From Chitinophagaceae bacterium 26-R-25 (GTDB lineage: Bacteria; Bacteroidota; Bacteroidia; Chitinophagales; Chitinophagaceae): a stretch of 64,000 nucleotides of DNA. The position numbers were made by a program, and so were the translations under genes. The notes below the pieces were generated by a model that had not been told where the DNA came from, did not search any database, and saw nothing but the letters and a program-made list of their open reading frames with translations. Positions 42,744-50,665 of the stretch are shown one piece after another; positions within the stretch are counted from its first letter, which is position 1, and each line of letters opens with the position of its first letter. The DNA lies in the NCBI GenBank assembly GCA_029906195.1, contig JARWSJ010000003.1:248001-312000 (forward strand), read 5' to 3'.

Positions 42744-43838
42744 ATGACGACGAACGAATATGAAATGATCCTACAGCGGCGCCGCATGACTGCCATACTA
42801 AAGGCCCGCATACAATCGCACGCTTTTTTGCAAGGCTTTTTACACCAACAGAAACGAGTGGATAGTAACGAGCCAGGCGAGCCTGAAAGCAAGGGCGCGA
42901 AGGGCAAAACGCCCACAAACATTGCAAGTTCCAAAGAAGAAAAAATAGTAAAAGGGCAATGGACGGAGCCTGACAAATATGGCTTTAGCTACAAGTACGG
43001 CGATACACCGGAAGATACTCAGCAACGCGGCCCTCACTATATGTTGGTAGAGGTGTATGTTAGGCCACGTCCCAAACCAACGGGATTCAGCCCTTTTTCA
43101 TGGCCATCAAAAACAGAGATGGACCATGCAAGAGAAGTAAAGGAAAACTATAACACGGGGCGTTATTCAAAGCTTACAGGTGCCGAGCTGAGACAACAGC
43201 GTTTTTTTGACCAGATGGACAAAGAAGGTAGAGTTTTCGAACTGGTAGGAACTGCAATCGTAACTGTTCCCGTAGCCATTGGCAGTGGTGTGGTCAGCGG
43301 CATTGGTTCGCTTGGCTGGCAAGGGTTAAGGGCAGCTGCGCCGTATGCAGGCAGAGGTTTAAGCCTAGGATGGCAATTTTTTAAAAGCAGATTTACTGAT
43401 CCTTCGGCCTATGCAGCAGCCGCAGCAGACTATTCCATACAACGGTCAATGGGGTCAACAAATAGCGCAGTGAACCTTACGTCTATTGGGCTTAGCTGGC
43501 TAATACCCGGCGGGGGCACATGGAAAGCGCAACTTTTAGCAGCAGGTGCACAAGCTTTTGGTGCGTCTGCATTTGAATATTCTGGCGAAAAAGGCGCTAG
43601 CAATACAATTTTTACTGGTAAGGTGTTTTCGCAAATAGCCTTAGAAAGTTCCACAGGAACGATTGGAAATTTTCTAGGTAGCAGAATGGGTGGCGGCTTA
43701 GGGAGTAGCCTTTCTCAAGCTGTAATGCGTCCTGTTTCAAAATTTGGTGCTGAGGCATTCGGCAATTTTACCGGTGGCTATTTATTTATAGGTATAGGAG
43801 CATTGCCGGTTAAGGCATTTAATTTATCTCAAAAATAA
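42744..43838 (+). CDS. candidate Hcp-linked effector, function unknown
   Basis: 364 aa, no signal peptide. Residues 1-60 are basic and helical; about 65-170 are polar with KYGFSYKYGDTPED and YMLVEVYVRPRPKPTGF. Residues about 175-364 are rich in Gly, Ala and hydrophobic residues, with several possible membrane-active helices and glycine-zipper-like spacing (GSGVVSGIGSLGWQG, GSRMGGGLGSSLSQ). No enzymatic motif is seen. The position after hcp and before immunity-like genes points to a T6SS effector, perhaps membrane-active. Its last 27 residues recur, diverged, at 44258-44350. Confidence 0.6.
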   Translation: MTTNEYEMILQRRRMTAILKARIQSHAFLQGFLHQQKRVDSNEPGEPESKGAKGKTPTNIASSKEEKIVKGQWTEPDKYGFSYKYGDTPEDTQQRGPHYMLVEVYVRPRPKPTGFSPFSWPSKTEMDHAREVKENYNTGRYSKLTGAELRQQRFFDQMDKEGRVFELVGTAIVTVPVAIGSGVVSGIGSLGWQGLRAAAPYAGRGLSLGWQFFKSRFTDPSAYAAAAADYSIQRSMGSTNSAVNLTSIGLSWLIPGGGTWKAQLLAAGAQAFGASAFEYSGEKGASNTIFTGKVFSQIALESSTGTIGNFLGSRMGGGLGSSLSQAVMRPVSKFGAEAFGNFTGGYLFIGIGALPVKAFNLSQK

Positions 43839-43844
43839 AAGTCA

Positions 43845-44255
43845 GTGAACAAGGAAAAAATAAAAGAAATAAGCGAAGGGCTAGGGGGACTCGCGGTATT
43901 AGCCTTATTGGGGTATTTCATTTACTATGCATATAATAATTATCAAAGCTTTAAGCAAAGAGATAAAACTATAATTACTGTTGCCCATATTGAAAGTGGT
44001 GATAGCGGTAATAAAGGAAGCCTGAAATTCAAAATATGGTATATGCTGGGGAATGAAAGAAAAGATGATGAAGTCACAGAATTCTATTTGAAGTTTTCTA
44101 TTATACGGCGATTGGTAGGAAAAACAGTTCCGATGGTTTACTTAAAAGATAATCCTGAAGAAAAAAGGCTGTTAATTTCAGAAAAAAATTTTGACATGAC
44201 AAACATACCTTTTCCTGACAGTATGCGTTGGACAAATGAGTATAAATCGTGGTAG
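43845..44255 (+). CDS. candidate immunity protein 1, single-TM
   Basis: 136 aa with a GTG start, 6 bp after the effector stop. One TM helix (about 12-30, GLGGLAVLALLGYFIYYAY) and an outside or inside domain SFKQRDKTIITVAHIESG...VYLKDNPEEKRLLISE ending in EYKSW. The gene at 44354 encodes a paralogue of identical length. AT-rich compared with neighbours. Immunity to the upstream effector is inferred from order and duplication only. Confidence 0.65.
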   Translation: MNKEKIKEISEGLGGLAVLALLGYFIYYAYNNYQSFKQRDKTIITVAHIESGDSGNKGSLKFKIWYMLGNERKDDEVTEFYLKFSIIRRLVGKTVPMVYLKDNPEEKRLLISEKNFDMTNIPFPDSMRWTNEYKSW

Positions 44256-44257
44256 AC

Positions 44258-44350
44258 GGCTTTGCGTTCGGCAATTTTACTGGTGGTTATTTATTTATAG
44301 GAATAGGCGCATTGCCCGCTAAAGCATATAATTTAAATCAGGAAAAATAA
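44258..44350 (+). pseudogene. orphan 3' end of a second effector
   Basis: Frame from 44258 reads GFAFGNFTGGYLFIGIGALP then AKAYNLNQEK and stops at TAA 44348-44350. It matches the last residues of the effector at 42744-43838 (FGNFTGGYLFIGIGALPVKAFNLSQK). Most codon differences are silent third-base changes (8 silent to 3 replacing over 26 codons by my count). No start codon. It lies directly before the second immunity-like gene, as the effector tail lies before the first. Confidence 0.85.
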
Positions 44351-44353
44351 TCA

Positions 44354-44764
44354 ATGAAAAAGGAGACAGGGCAAAATGCAATAGGATGTCTGGTAGGGTT
44401 AGTTATACTGGGTCTTATAATATATGCTATTCATTGTGACCGCAGTATGTCTAAAAGTTTCAAGCAAAGAGACAAAACGGTAATTACTGTTGCTCATATA
44501 GAAAGCGGCAATCTTGACTATAAACTTAGGGTAAAGTTATACTACTGGTATATGGTGGGCAATGAGAGAATAGATGCGCAAACTTCGGAACTTAATCTAA
44601 GCTCACGCATTATACCACACTTAATAGGAAATACGATTCCTATAGTTTATTTGAAAGACAATCCTGAAAGAACCAGGTTGCTCCTTACTGACTTAGCATT
44701 CAAGTATACCAACTTACCCTTTCCTGATAGTTTGAATTGGCTAAAAGAATATAAGTCGTGGTAA
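44354..44764 (+). CDS. candidate immunity protein 2, single-TM paralogue
   Basis: 136 aa. TM helix about 9-27 (AIGCLVGLVILGLIIYAI), then SFKQRDKTVITVAHIESGN...IVYLKDNPERTRLLLTD ending EYKSW; roughly half the residues match the protein at 43845. The orphan effector tail stops 3 bp upstream. Probably the immunity gene of a lost or displaced effector allele, kept as protection or as a recombination reserve. Confidence 0.65.
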   Translation: MKKETGQNAIGCLVGLVILGLIIYAIHCDRSMSKSFKQRDKTVITVAHIESGNLDYKLRVKLYYWYMVGNERIDAQTSELNLSSRIIPHLIGNTIPIVYLKDNPERTRLLLTDLAFKYTNLPFPDSLNWLKEYKSW

Positions 44765-44831
44765 AAGAGTTTTAGGCTAGCCGACAAACTATTCTTTTTC
44801 AAAAAACATTTTCAAAAATTAAAACACAGTT

Positions 44832-45236
44832 ATGTTTAAAAAAAACACGGTTAAAGCATTTTCAATTGTAGCAATTGTTTTGTCATCAATAGGGCTTTTA
44901 GCATGCGTTCTAAATATTTGGTTTTATAAAGGGGATTTGCTGACCATTCTTTCTTTTTTGGGAATTGTTTCCTGGTCAATATTACTATGGGCGAGTATAA
45001 TTGGCTTCAAATTATGTGTCTCTTATAATCTTTATGAGGATGAGTATAAAAAAGTAGGCATTAGAATTTATTTAATAATTGCCGCGTTTGTATTATTTCT
45101 CTTTGTAGGACTTATCCTTGGTCTTCCTCTGTCGGTTATACTATTGTCTACTCTTTGGGGACTTAAACGCAATTATGACGAATGGAATGGGAACAACAGT
45201 TATACAATCGCGCCAGACATATCAGACAAGCCCTAA
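44832..45236 (+). CDS. four-TM membrane protein, last gene of hcp cassette
   Basis: 134 aa with four hydrophobic segments (about 9-30, 36-58, 76-95, 97-115) and a polar tail NNSYTIAPDISDKP. No family recognised. AT-rich like the two preceding genes, in the same direction and before a terminator, so it may belong to the cassette as a further immunity or membrane factor. It may equally be an unrelated passenger. Confidence 0.6.
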   Translation: MFKKNTVKAFSIVAIVLSSIGLLACVLNIWFYKGDLLTILSFLGIVSWSILLWASIIGFKLCVSYNLYEDEYKKVGIRIYLIIAAFVLFLFVGLILGLPLSVILLSTLWGLKRNYDEWNGNNSYTIAPDISDKP

Positions 45237-45272
45237 CATGGCTTTTCATTGAATAGTTTTTCTTTTATGTTT

Positions 45273-45303
45273 AAAAAACGTCTTCTAACCGAAGGCGTTT
45301 TTT
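45273..45303 (+). terminator. terminator of hcp cassette
   Basis: AAAAACGTCTTC, loop TAACC, GAAGGCGTTTTTT form a stem with a T-run. Confidence 0.8.
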
Positions 45304-45426
45304 AATTTCTAGAACCACACGAAAAACAAGAAACTTGCTCAGCTCAACAAGAATAGGATTTGAGAGAGATCAAAGCAACAATTCCTCTTTCTCTTTTCTT
45401 GAGGTGAATTATTGTTTATCCCCAAG

Positions 45427-45473
45427 GCACTCCCTCACTCCGTGAAAAAGAACTCCTTTCCTCTGTGGTTAAA
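45427..45473 (-). repeat. CACAGAG-family repeat, solo arm
   Basis: On the minus strand AACCACAGAGGAAAGGAGTT...TTTTTCACGGAG, same family as 3948-3990 and 4456-4642. It sits between the hcp cassette terminator and the ileS promoter. Confidence 0.78.
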
Positions 45474-45545
45474 AAAATGCTACGCCTCCCCGATTATTCA
45501 ATAATTCGAACCCTTCAGTTTAAGCCATTCAGTCAATCTTTTCAA

Positions 45546-45553
45546 TACCTTTG
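45546..45553 (+). promoter_or_regulatory. -7 element of ileS promoter
   Basis: TACCTTTG is an exact TAnnTTTG match, 33 bp before ATG 45587. It excludes the in-frame ATG at 45551. Confidence 0.65.
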
Positions 45554-45586
45554 CAAACTATTTTTATATATATTGGAGATTTGACT

Positions 45587-48500
45587 ATGTCTATAACAAA
45601 ATATCGTGAGTTTAACCAACTGAATCTACCAACAATAGAGCAGGAAATATTGGCAAAATGGGCTGAAAATCAGGCGTTTGAAAAAAGTGTGTCATTAAGA
45701 GAGGGTGCAGAACCGTTCGTGTTTTACGAAGGTCCCCCAAGTGCGAATGGTATGCCGGGAATTCACCACGTTATTTCAAGAACATTAAAGGATCTTGTTT
45801 GTCGCTATAAAACCATGCAGGGCTTCCAGGTAAAACGCAAGGGCGGCTGGGATACACATGGCTTGCCGGTTGAGTTAGGCGTTGAAAAAGAGCTAGGCAT
45901 CACAAAAGAAGATATCGGCAAAAAAATATCCATTGTTGAGTATAACCAGAAATGCCGCGAAGCAGTTTTGCGTTACAAAGACAAATGGGATGAACTTACC
46001 ACAAAAATGGGTTACTGGGTTGACCTGAAAAATCCTTACGTAACCTTTGAAAATGAATACATTGAAACACTTTGGTGGTGTTTGAAGCGCCTGTACGAAA
46101 AAGGTCTTCTGTACAAAAGTGTATCTATCCAGCCATATTCTCCGGCGGCCGGTACCGGTTTAAGCTCGCATGAGTTGAACCAGCCCGGCACTTATAAAGA
46201 TGTGAAGGACACAAGTGCAGTAGCAATGTTTAAGACGGTGAAAAATGGAGAATCTCAATTTTTGTTTGACGCAGCCGGAAACGACGAGGTTTTCTTCCTC
46301 GCGTGGACGACCACTCCGTGGACACTTCCTTCCAACCTCGGCTTGACGGTTGGCGGAAATATTGATTATGTGCTGGTTAAAACATTTAACCCGTACACTC
46401 ATCTTCCAGTAAATGTTGTGCTGGCGAAAAACCTCATCGGCAAATATTTCAAACCAGAAGGTGAAAATGGCGATTTCGCAGGTTATTCTGCCGAAACAAA
46501 ATTGTTGCCTTGGCAAATCCTAACCGAGTTCAAAGGAAAACAGCTTGAGGGTTTGCGCTACGAGCAATTGCTGCCTTACGAAGCAAATACGGCAGAAAAA
46601 TCCGGCGGCGATCCGTTCCGCGTGTTGGTAGACAGCTTTGTAACTACAGAAGATGGTACCGGTATCGTTCACACGGCCCCTGCTTTTGGTGCGGATGACT
46701 ATAAAGTGGGCAAAAAATATGGCATTGGCATTTTGACCCTTGTTGACCGCGAAGGAAAATTCGTGGACGGCCTGGGCGAATTCAGCCACCGCTACGTGAA
46801 GAATTACAAAGACGAACAGAATTACGTTGACGTAAACGTAGACATCAGCGTAAAACTGAAAAAAGAAAACCGTGCCTTTAAGGTAGAAAAATACGAACAC
46901 AGCTATCCGCACTGCTGGAGAACTGATAAACCGGTTTTGTATTATCCGCTGGATGCATGGTTCATAAAAACTACCGCTGTAAAAGACAGAATGGTGGAAC
47001 TGAATAAAACCATCAACTGGAAACCAAAAGCAACCGGCGAGGGCCGTTTTGGTAACTGGTTGGAAAACATGGTGGACTGGAACCTTAGCCGTAGCCGTTA
47101 CTGGGGTACGCCGCTTCCGGTTTGGAGAACAGCAGACGGCAGCGAAGAAAAATGCATCGGTTCAATAGAAGAACTGAACACAGAAATAAGAAAAGCAAAC
47201 GAAGTACTGGGAGGCGATGTAAATAAGCACTATTTGCATGATGGCATCCTTGATTTGCATAAACCATACGTAGACGAAGTTGTCTTGGTAAGCAAAGATG
47301 GCAAACCAATGCACCGTGAGCCAGACTTGATCGATGTTTGGTTCGATAGTGGTGCAATGCCTTATGCGCAGTGGCACTACCCATTCGAAAACAAAGACGC
47401 AATTGATAAAGGAACCGCTTTCCCTGCAGATTTCATCGCAGAAGGTGTTGACCAAACACGTGGCTGGTTCTATACTTTGCATGCACTGGGTGTAATGCTG
47501 TTTGACAATGTTGCGTATAAAACAGTAGTTTCCAACGGATTGGTGCTGGATAAGAACGGTAACAAAATGAGTAAGCGCCTCGGCAACGTGGTGAATCCAT
47601 TTGAAACCATCGGCACCTTTGGCGCAGATGCCACCCGCTGGTACCTGATCACCAACGCATCTCCATGGGATAGTTTGAAATTTGATATAGAAGGTATCAA
47701 AGAAGTTCAGCGCAAATTCTTTGGTACACTTTATAATACCTATCAGTTCTTTGCGTTGTATGCTAACGTTGATGGTTTTGCATTCAAAGAAGGCTACATA
47801 CCCTTAGATCAAAGACCTGAAATTGATAAATGGATATTATCATCCCTTCAATCTTTGGTGAAGAACGTAACTGAAAACTTCAACCAGTATGAGCCTACTT
47901 TAGCTGGGCGTTTGATAGAAGACTTTGTGGATGAACAACTTAGCAACTGGTACGTGCGTCTTTGTCGCCGCCGTTTCTGGAAAGGAGAATATGAGCACGA
48001 CAAAATAAGCGCATACCAAACCTTATATGAGTGTCTTGAAACCATTGCCCGCTTAATGGCCCCGGTTTCTCCGTTCTTCTCTGACTGGTTGTTTAGCAAC
48101 CTGAATGCTGTAACTGGAAAATCAGATGCGGCTTCTGTTCACCATGTGTTGTATCCGAAAGTGAAAGAAGAATTTATCGACGTGGCGCTGGAAGAAAGAA
48201 TGCAATTGGCACAGGATGCTTCTTCTTTGATTCTGTCGTTGAGGAAAAAGGTCAACATAAAGGTTCGTCAGCCACTGCAGAAAGTATTGATCCCGGTTTT
48301 CAACGGTTCCATGAAAGAACAACTTCAAAAAGTGGAAGATTTGATCAAAACAGAAGTAAATGTGAAGGAAATACAGTATTTAACCGACACAGAAGGCTTT
48401 ATTAAGAAGAAGATCAAGCCGAATTTCCAGGCGCTCGGCAAAAAGTTGGGGGGCAAAATGAAAGCGGTAGGAGTTGCGATTAGTCAATTTACACAAGAAG

Positions 48501-48931
48501 ACATCGCTTTATTAGAAAAAGAAGGTACTTATTCTTTGTTAATTGATAACGAACCATTAATATTACAAACTAATGAGGTGGAAATCACCAGCGAGGACAT
48601 TCCCGGCTGGATGGTAGCCAACAAAGGTATATTAACAGTAGCCCTGGATGTTACACTCACCCCAGAACTGGAAAGCGAAGGAAATGCAAGGGAGCTTGTC
48701 AACAGAATACAAAAGATACGGAAGGATAATGGCTACGAACTCACGGACCGTATTATGGTAAGGCTTGCTGATAGTGAAATCGTAAAACAATCAGTCAGCC
48801 AATTTGATGAATATATTCGCACTGAAATCCTTGCCGACAAGTTAGAACTTGTTGACGGACTGAATGATGGCACTGAAATTGAAGTGAACGATATTTCATT
48901 AAAAATCCAGGTAACAAAATCCATTAATTGA
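45587..48931 (+). CDS. ileS: isoleucyl-tRNA synthetase
   Basis: 1114 aa from ATG 45587 (MSITKYREFNQLNLP); the frame is open 12 codons earlier but that ATG overlaps the promoter. Class I motifs: HIGH region as PPSANGMPGIHH and KMSKS as KNGNKMSKRLGN. The editing domain (WTTTPWTLPSNLGL, DGTGIVHTAPAFGADDY) and anticodon-binding domain are complete. The C-terminus is the longer, IleRS type 2-like form (LELVDGLNDGTEIEVNDISL), without a C-terminal zinc-binding Cys set. Essential, cytoplasmic. Confidence 0.97.
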   Translation: MSITKYREFNQLNLPTIEQEILAKWAENQAFEKSVSLREGAEPFVFYEGPPSANGMPGIHHVISRTLKDLVCRYKTMQGFQVKRKGGWDTHGLPVELGVEKELGITKEDIGKKISIVEYNQKCREAVLRYKDKWDELTTKMGYWVDLKNPYVTFENEYIETLWWCLKRLYEKGLLYKSVSIQPYSPAAGTGLSSHELNQPGTYKDVKDTSAVAMFKTVKNGESQFLFDAAGNDEVFFLAWTTTPWTLPSNLGLTVGGNIDYVLVKTFNPYTHLPVNVVLAKNLIGKYFKPEGENGDFAGYSAETKLLPWQILTEFKGKQLEGLRYEQLLPYEANTAEKSGGDPFRVLVDSFVTTEDGTGIVHTAPAFGADDYKVGKKYGIGILTLVDREGKFVDGLGEFSHRYVKNYKDEQNYVDVNVDISVKLKKENRAFKVEKYEHSYPHCWRTDKPVLYYPLDAWFIKTTAVKDRMVELNKTINWKPKATGEGRFGNWLENMVDWNLSRSRYWGTPLPVWRTADGSEEKCIGSIEELNTEIRKANEVLGGDVNKHYLHDGILDLHKPYVDEVVLVSKDGKPMHREPDLIDVWFDSGAMPYAQWHYPFENKDAIDKGTAFPADFIAEGVDQTRGWFYTLHALGVMLFDNVAYKTVVSNGLVLDKNGNKMSKRLGNVVNPFETIGTFGADATRWYLITNASPWDSLKFDIEGIKEVQRKFFGTLYNTYQFFALYANVDGFAFKEGYIPLDQRPEIDKWILSSLQSLVKNVTENFNQYEPTLAGRLIEDFVDEQLSNWYVRLCRRRFWKGEYEHDKISAYQTLYECLETIARLMAPVSPFFSDWLFSNLNAVTGKSDAASVHHVLYPKVKEEFIDVALEERMQLAQDASSLILSLRKKVNIKVRQPLQKVLIPVFNGSMKEQLQKVEDLIKTEVNVKEIQYLTDTEGFIKKKIKPNFQALGKKLGGKMKAVGVAISQFTQEDIALLEKEGTYSLLIDNEPLILQTNEVEITSEDIPGWMVANKGILTVALDVTLTPELESEGNARELVNRIQKIRKDNGYELTDRIMVRLADSEIVKQSVSQFDEYIRTEILADKLELVDGLNDGTEIEVNDISLKIQVTKSIN

Positions 48932-49019
48932 TAAACTAAGCCATTTTTATAATGGCCTTTTCCAGACCCCCGCAGTGCGGGGCCCAATTATTTGATTAAC
49001 CGGAAAAAGGAAAACAGTT

Positions 49020-50015
49020 ATGGCAACAAAGAAAAAGGCTGCACCCGCAAAAAAAGCAGTAAAACCTGCTCCTAAAGCGGTACCTGCGAAGAAAAAACCG
49101 CAGCCAGCTGCTAAAAAAGCAGCCCCTAAGAAAGTTGTGAAACCTGCGCCAAAAGCAGCACCTGCAAAAAAAGCAGCAGCTAAGCCTGTTGCCAAAAAAG
49201 CGACCCCTGCTCCGAAGCCAGTAGCAAAGAAAGCGGTTGCCAAACCAGTAGCCAAAACTCCGGAACCTAAGAAAACGGTTAAACCCGTTGAAAAAACAAC
49301 AAAACCACCAGTTAAAAATGATGTTTCTGCCAAACATGTTGCCCCTGCAAAACCAGCGGCCGCAGCAAAAGGCGAACCGGCCAATGCACCGGCATCAAAA
49401 CCAACTGTAAAACCTGCTCAGGCAGGGATAAAAACACTTAAGAAGTCACCAGTTCCTGTTGAAACGCCAAAACCAGAACCTAAATCCACCGTACCACCAC
49501 CGCCATTTAAAAAAGCGCCGGTTGTTGAGCAAAGACCAACCAAAGTGGTAATGCCGGATATTAAAACCAAGTCGGTAAAGAAATACGAACCAGATTTTAC
49601 TAAAAGTGTGCTGGATAACCCTGCACAGCAACAAACCGTTCCAACTATGAGATACAGTGACGCAGAATTGGGCGAGTTCAGAGAACTCATCAACAAGAAA
49701 CTGGACGCAGCCAAAAAAGAGCTGACGTACCTACAGGGCTTAATTACCCGCAAAGACGAAATGGGCGGTGATGAAAGTGAAAATCGTTACATGACCATGG
49801 AAGACGGTGGTGTAAGCATGGAAAGAGAACAGCTTTCCCAGATGGCAAGTCGCCAGATCACTTTTATTGACCACCTCGAAAAAGCAATAATGCGCATCGA
49901 AAATAAAACATATGGTATTTGTCGTGTAACCGGAAAGCTGATTGATAAAGCTCGTTTGCGCGCCGTGCCACATGCCACTTTGAGCATCGAGGCTAAGCAG
50001 GTAATGAACAAATAA
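49020..50015 (+). CDS. TraR/DksA-family protein with N-terminal Ala/Lys/Pro-rich histone-H1-like tail
   Basis: 331 aa. Residues 1 to about 175 are almost wholly Ala, Lys and Pro (KPAPKAAPAKKAAAKP-type repeats), like histone H1 tails, and likely disordered and DNA-binding. About 200-331 form the DksA/TraR coiled coil and finger: YSDAELGEFRELINKKLDAA and YGICRVTGKLIDKARLRAVP. Only one Cys of the four zinc ligands remains. Bacteroidota have such degenerate fingers. DksA proteins act on RNA polymerase; this one may combine that with nucleoid binding. Confidence 0.85.
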   Translation: MATKKKAAPAKKAVKPAPKAVPAKKKPQPAAKKAAPKKVVKPAPKAAPAKKAAAKPVAKKATPAPKPVAKKAVAKPVAKTPEPKKTVKPVEKTTKPPVKNDVSAKHVAPAKPAAAAKGEPANAPASKPTVKPAQAGIKTLKKSPVPVETPKPEPKSTVPPPPFKKAPVVEQRPTKVVMPDIKTKSVKKYEPDFTKSVLDNPAQQQTVPTMRYSDAELGEFRELINKKLDAAKKELTYLQGLITRKDEMGGDESENRYMTMEDGGVSMEREQLSQMASRQITFIDHLEKAIMRIENKTYGICRVTGKLIDKARLRAVPHATLSIEAKQVMNK

Positions 50016-50082
50016 AATAATTGAATTACTCAATAATGAATAACTGAGCAGGTTGATGTAAAGGCCTGCTCGACTATTCAAC
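50016..50082. repeat. octamer-type palindromic element after DksA-like gene
   Basis: Arms AATTGAATTACTCAATAATGAATA... and ...CGACTATTCAACTG with inner stem GAGCAGG/CCTGCTC (50046-50071). Probably also a terminator. 50083-50171 shows nothing else. Confidence 0.65.
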
Positions 50083-50171
50083 TGCTAGAGTATGCATTTT
50101 TAATGTCGCTTCCGCGGTCGATTTATCAACGGCGGTTCCTGTGTAATCGATTGTCCTTGCAGTAAATTTAC

Positions 50172-50570
50172 TTATCCCAACCTAAAGGTGATCGGTTGTC
50201 TTTTATAGCTTTTGGCTGCCTTCCCATTCTTTTGTGCCGGAGTCCACTTTGGCGATTTTTTCACCACCCTAACAGCTTCTGCCCGTAATTCATCGGGGCC
50301 TTCGATCGCCATTACATCAGAAATATTTCCATTTACATCAACAATGAATTTCACTACCACAACTCCCTGAACATGATTCTTGATTGCAGATTTTGGGTAG
50401 TTCAGATTCTTGCTTATAAATCTTGCCCAGCCTGGTGCACCGCCTGGAAATTCAGCATCCTGCACTTTCATAGTGTCTATTCCAAGCGAATCCTGCGCTA
50501 CTTTTTTATCTTGAGAAAATCCATTCAATGCCATTAAAAGGCAAAATGTAAAAATGCTTAAGGGTTTCAT
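50172..50570 (-). CDS. TonB C-terminal domain protein
   Basis: 132 aa with signal peptide MKPLSIFTFCLLMALNGFSQ instead of the usual TonB membrane anchor. Body LNYPKSAIKNHVQGVVVVKFIVDVNGNISDV...VRVVKKSPKWTPAQKNGKAAKS is the TonB_C fold. No Pro-rich linker and no TM, so it cannot act as a classical energy transducer. Short secreted TonB_C proteins of this kind are common in Bacteroidota, role unknown. Confidence 0.88.
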   Translation of the reverse strand: MKPLSIFTFCLLMALNGFSQDKKVAQDSLGIDTMKVQDAEFPGGAPGWARFISKNLNYPKSAIKNHVQGVVVVKFIVDVNGNISDVMAIEGPDELRAEAVRVVKKSPKWTPAQKNGKAAKSYKRQPITFRLG

Positions 50571-50593
50571 TAAACGGGGGATTATTTTAAGCT

Positions 50594-50663
50594 CAATGCT
50601 TAACGCCTAACGCTGAATGCGGAGCGCCAGGCGTTAAGCGTTAGGCATTTAGCGTTAGGCGTT
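50594..50663. repeat. heptamer-arm palindromic element (AACGCCT units), compact
   Basis: AATGCTT AACGCCT AACGCTG AATGCGG AGCGCCA GGCGTTA AGCGTTA GGCATTT AGCGTTA GGCGTT. The 7-bp units run through the whole element and invert at the middle with almost no spacer, the clearest copy of the family. It abuts the epimerase stop. Confidence 0.92.
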
Positions 50664-50665
50664 CA

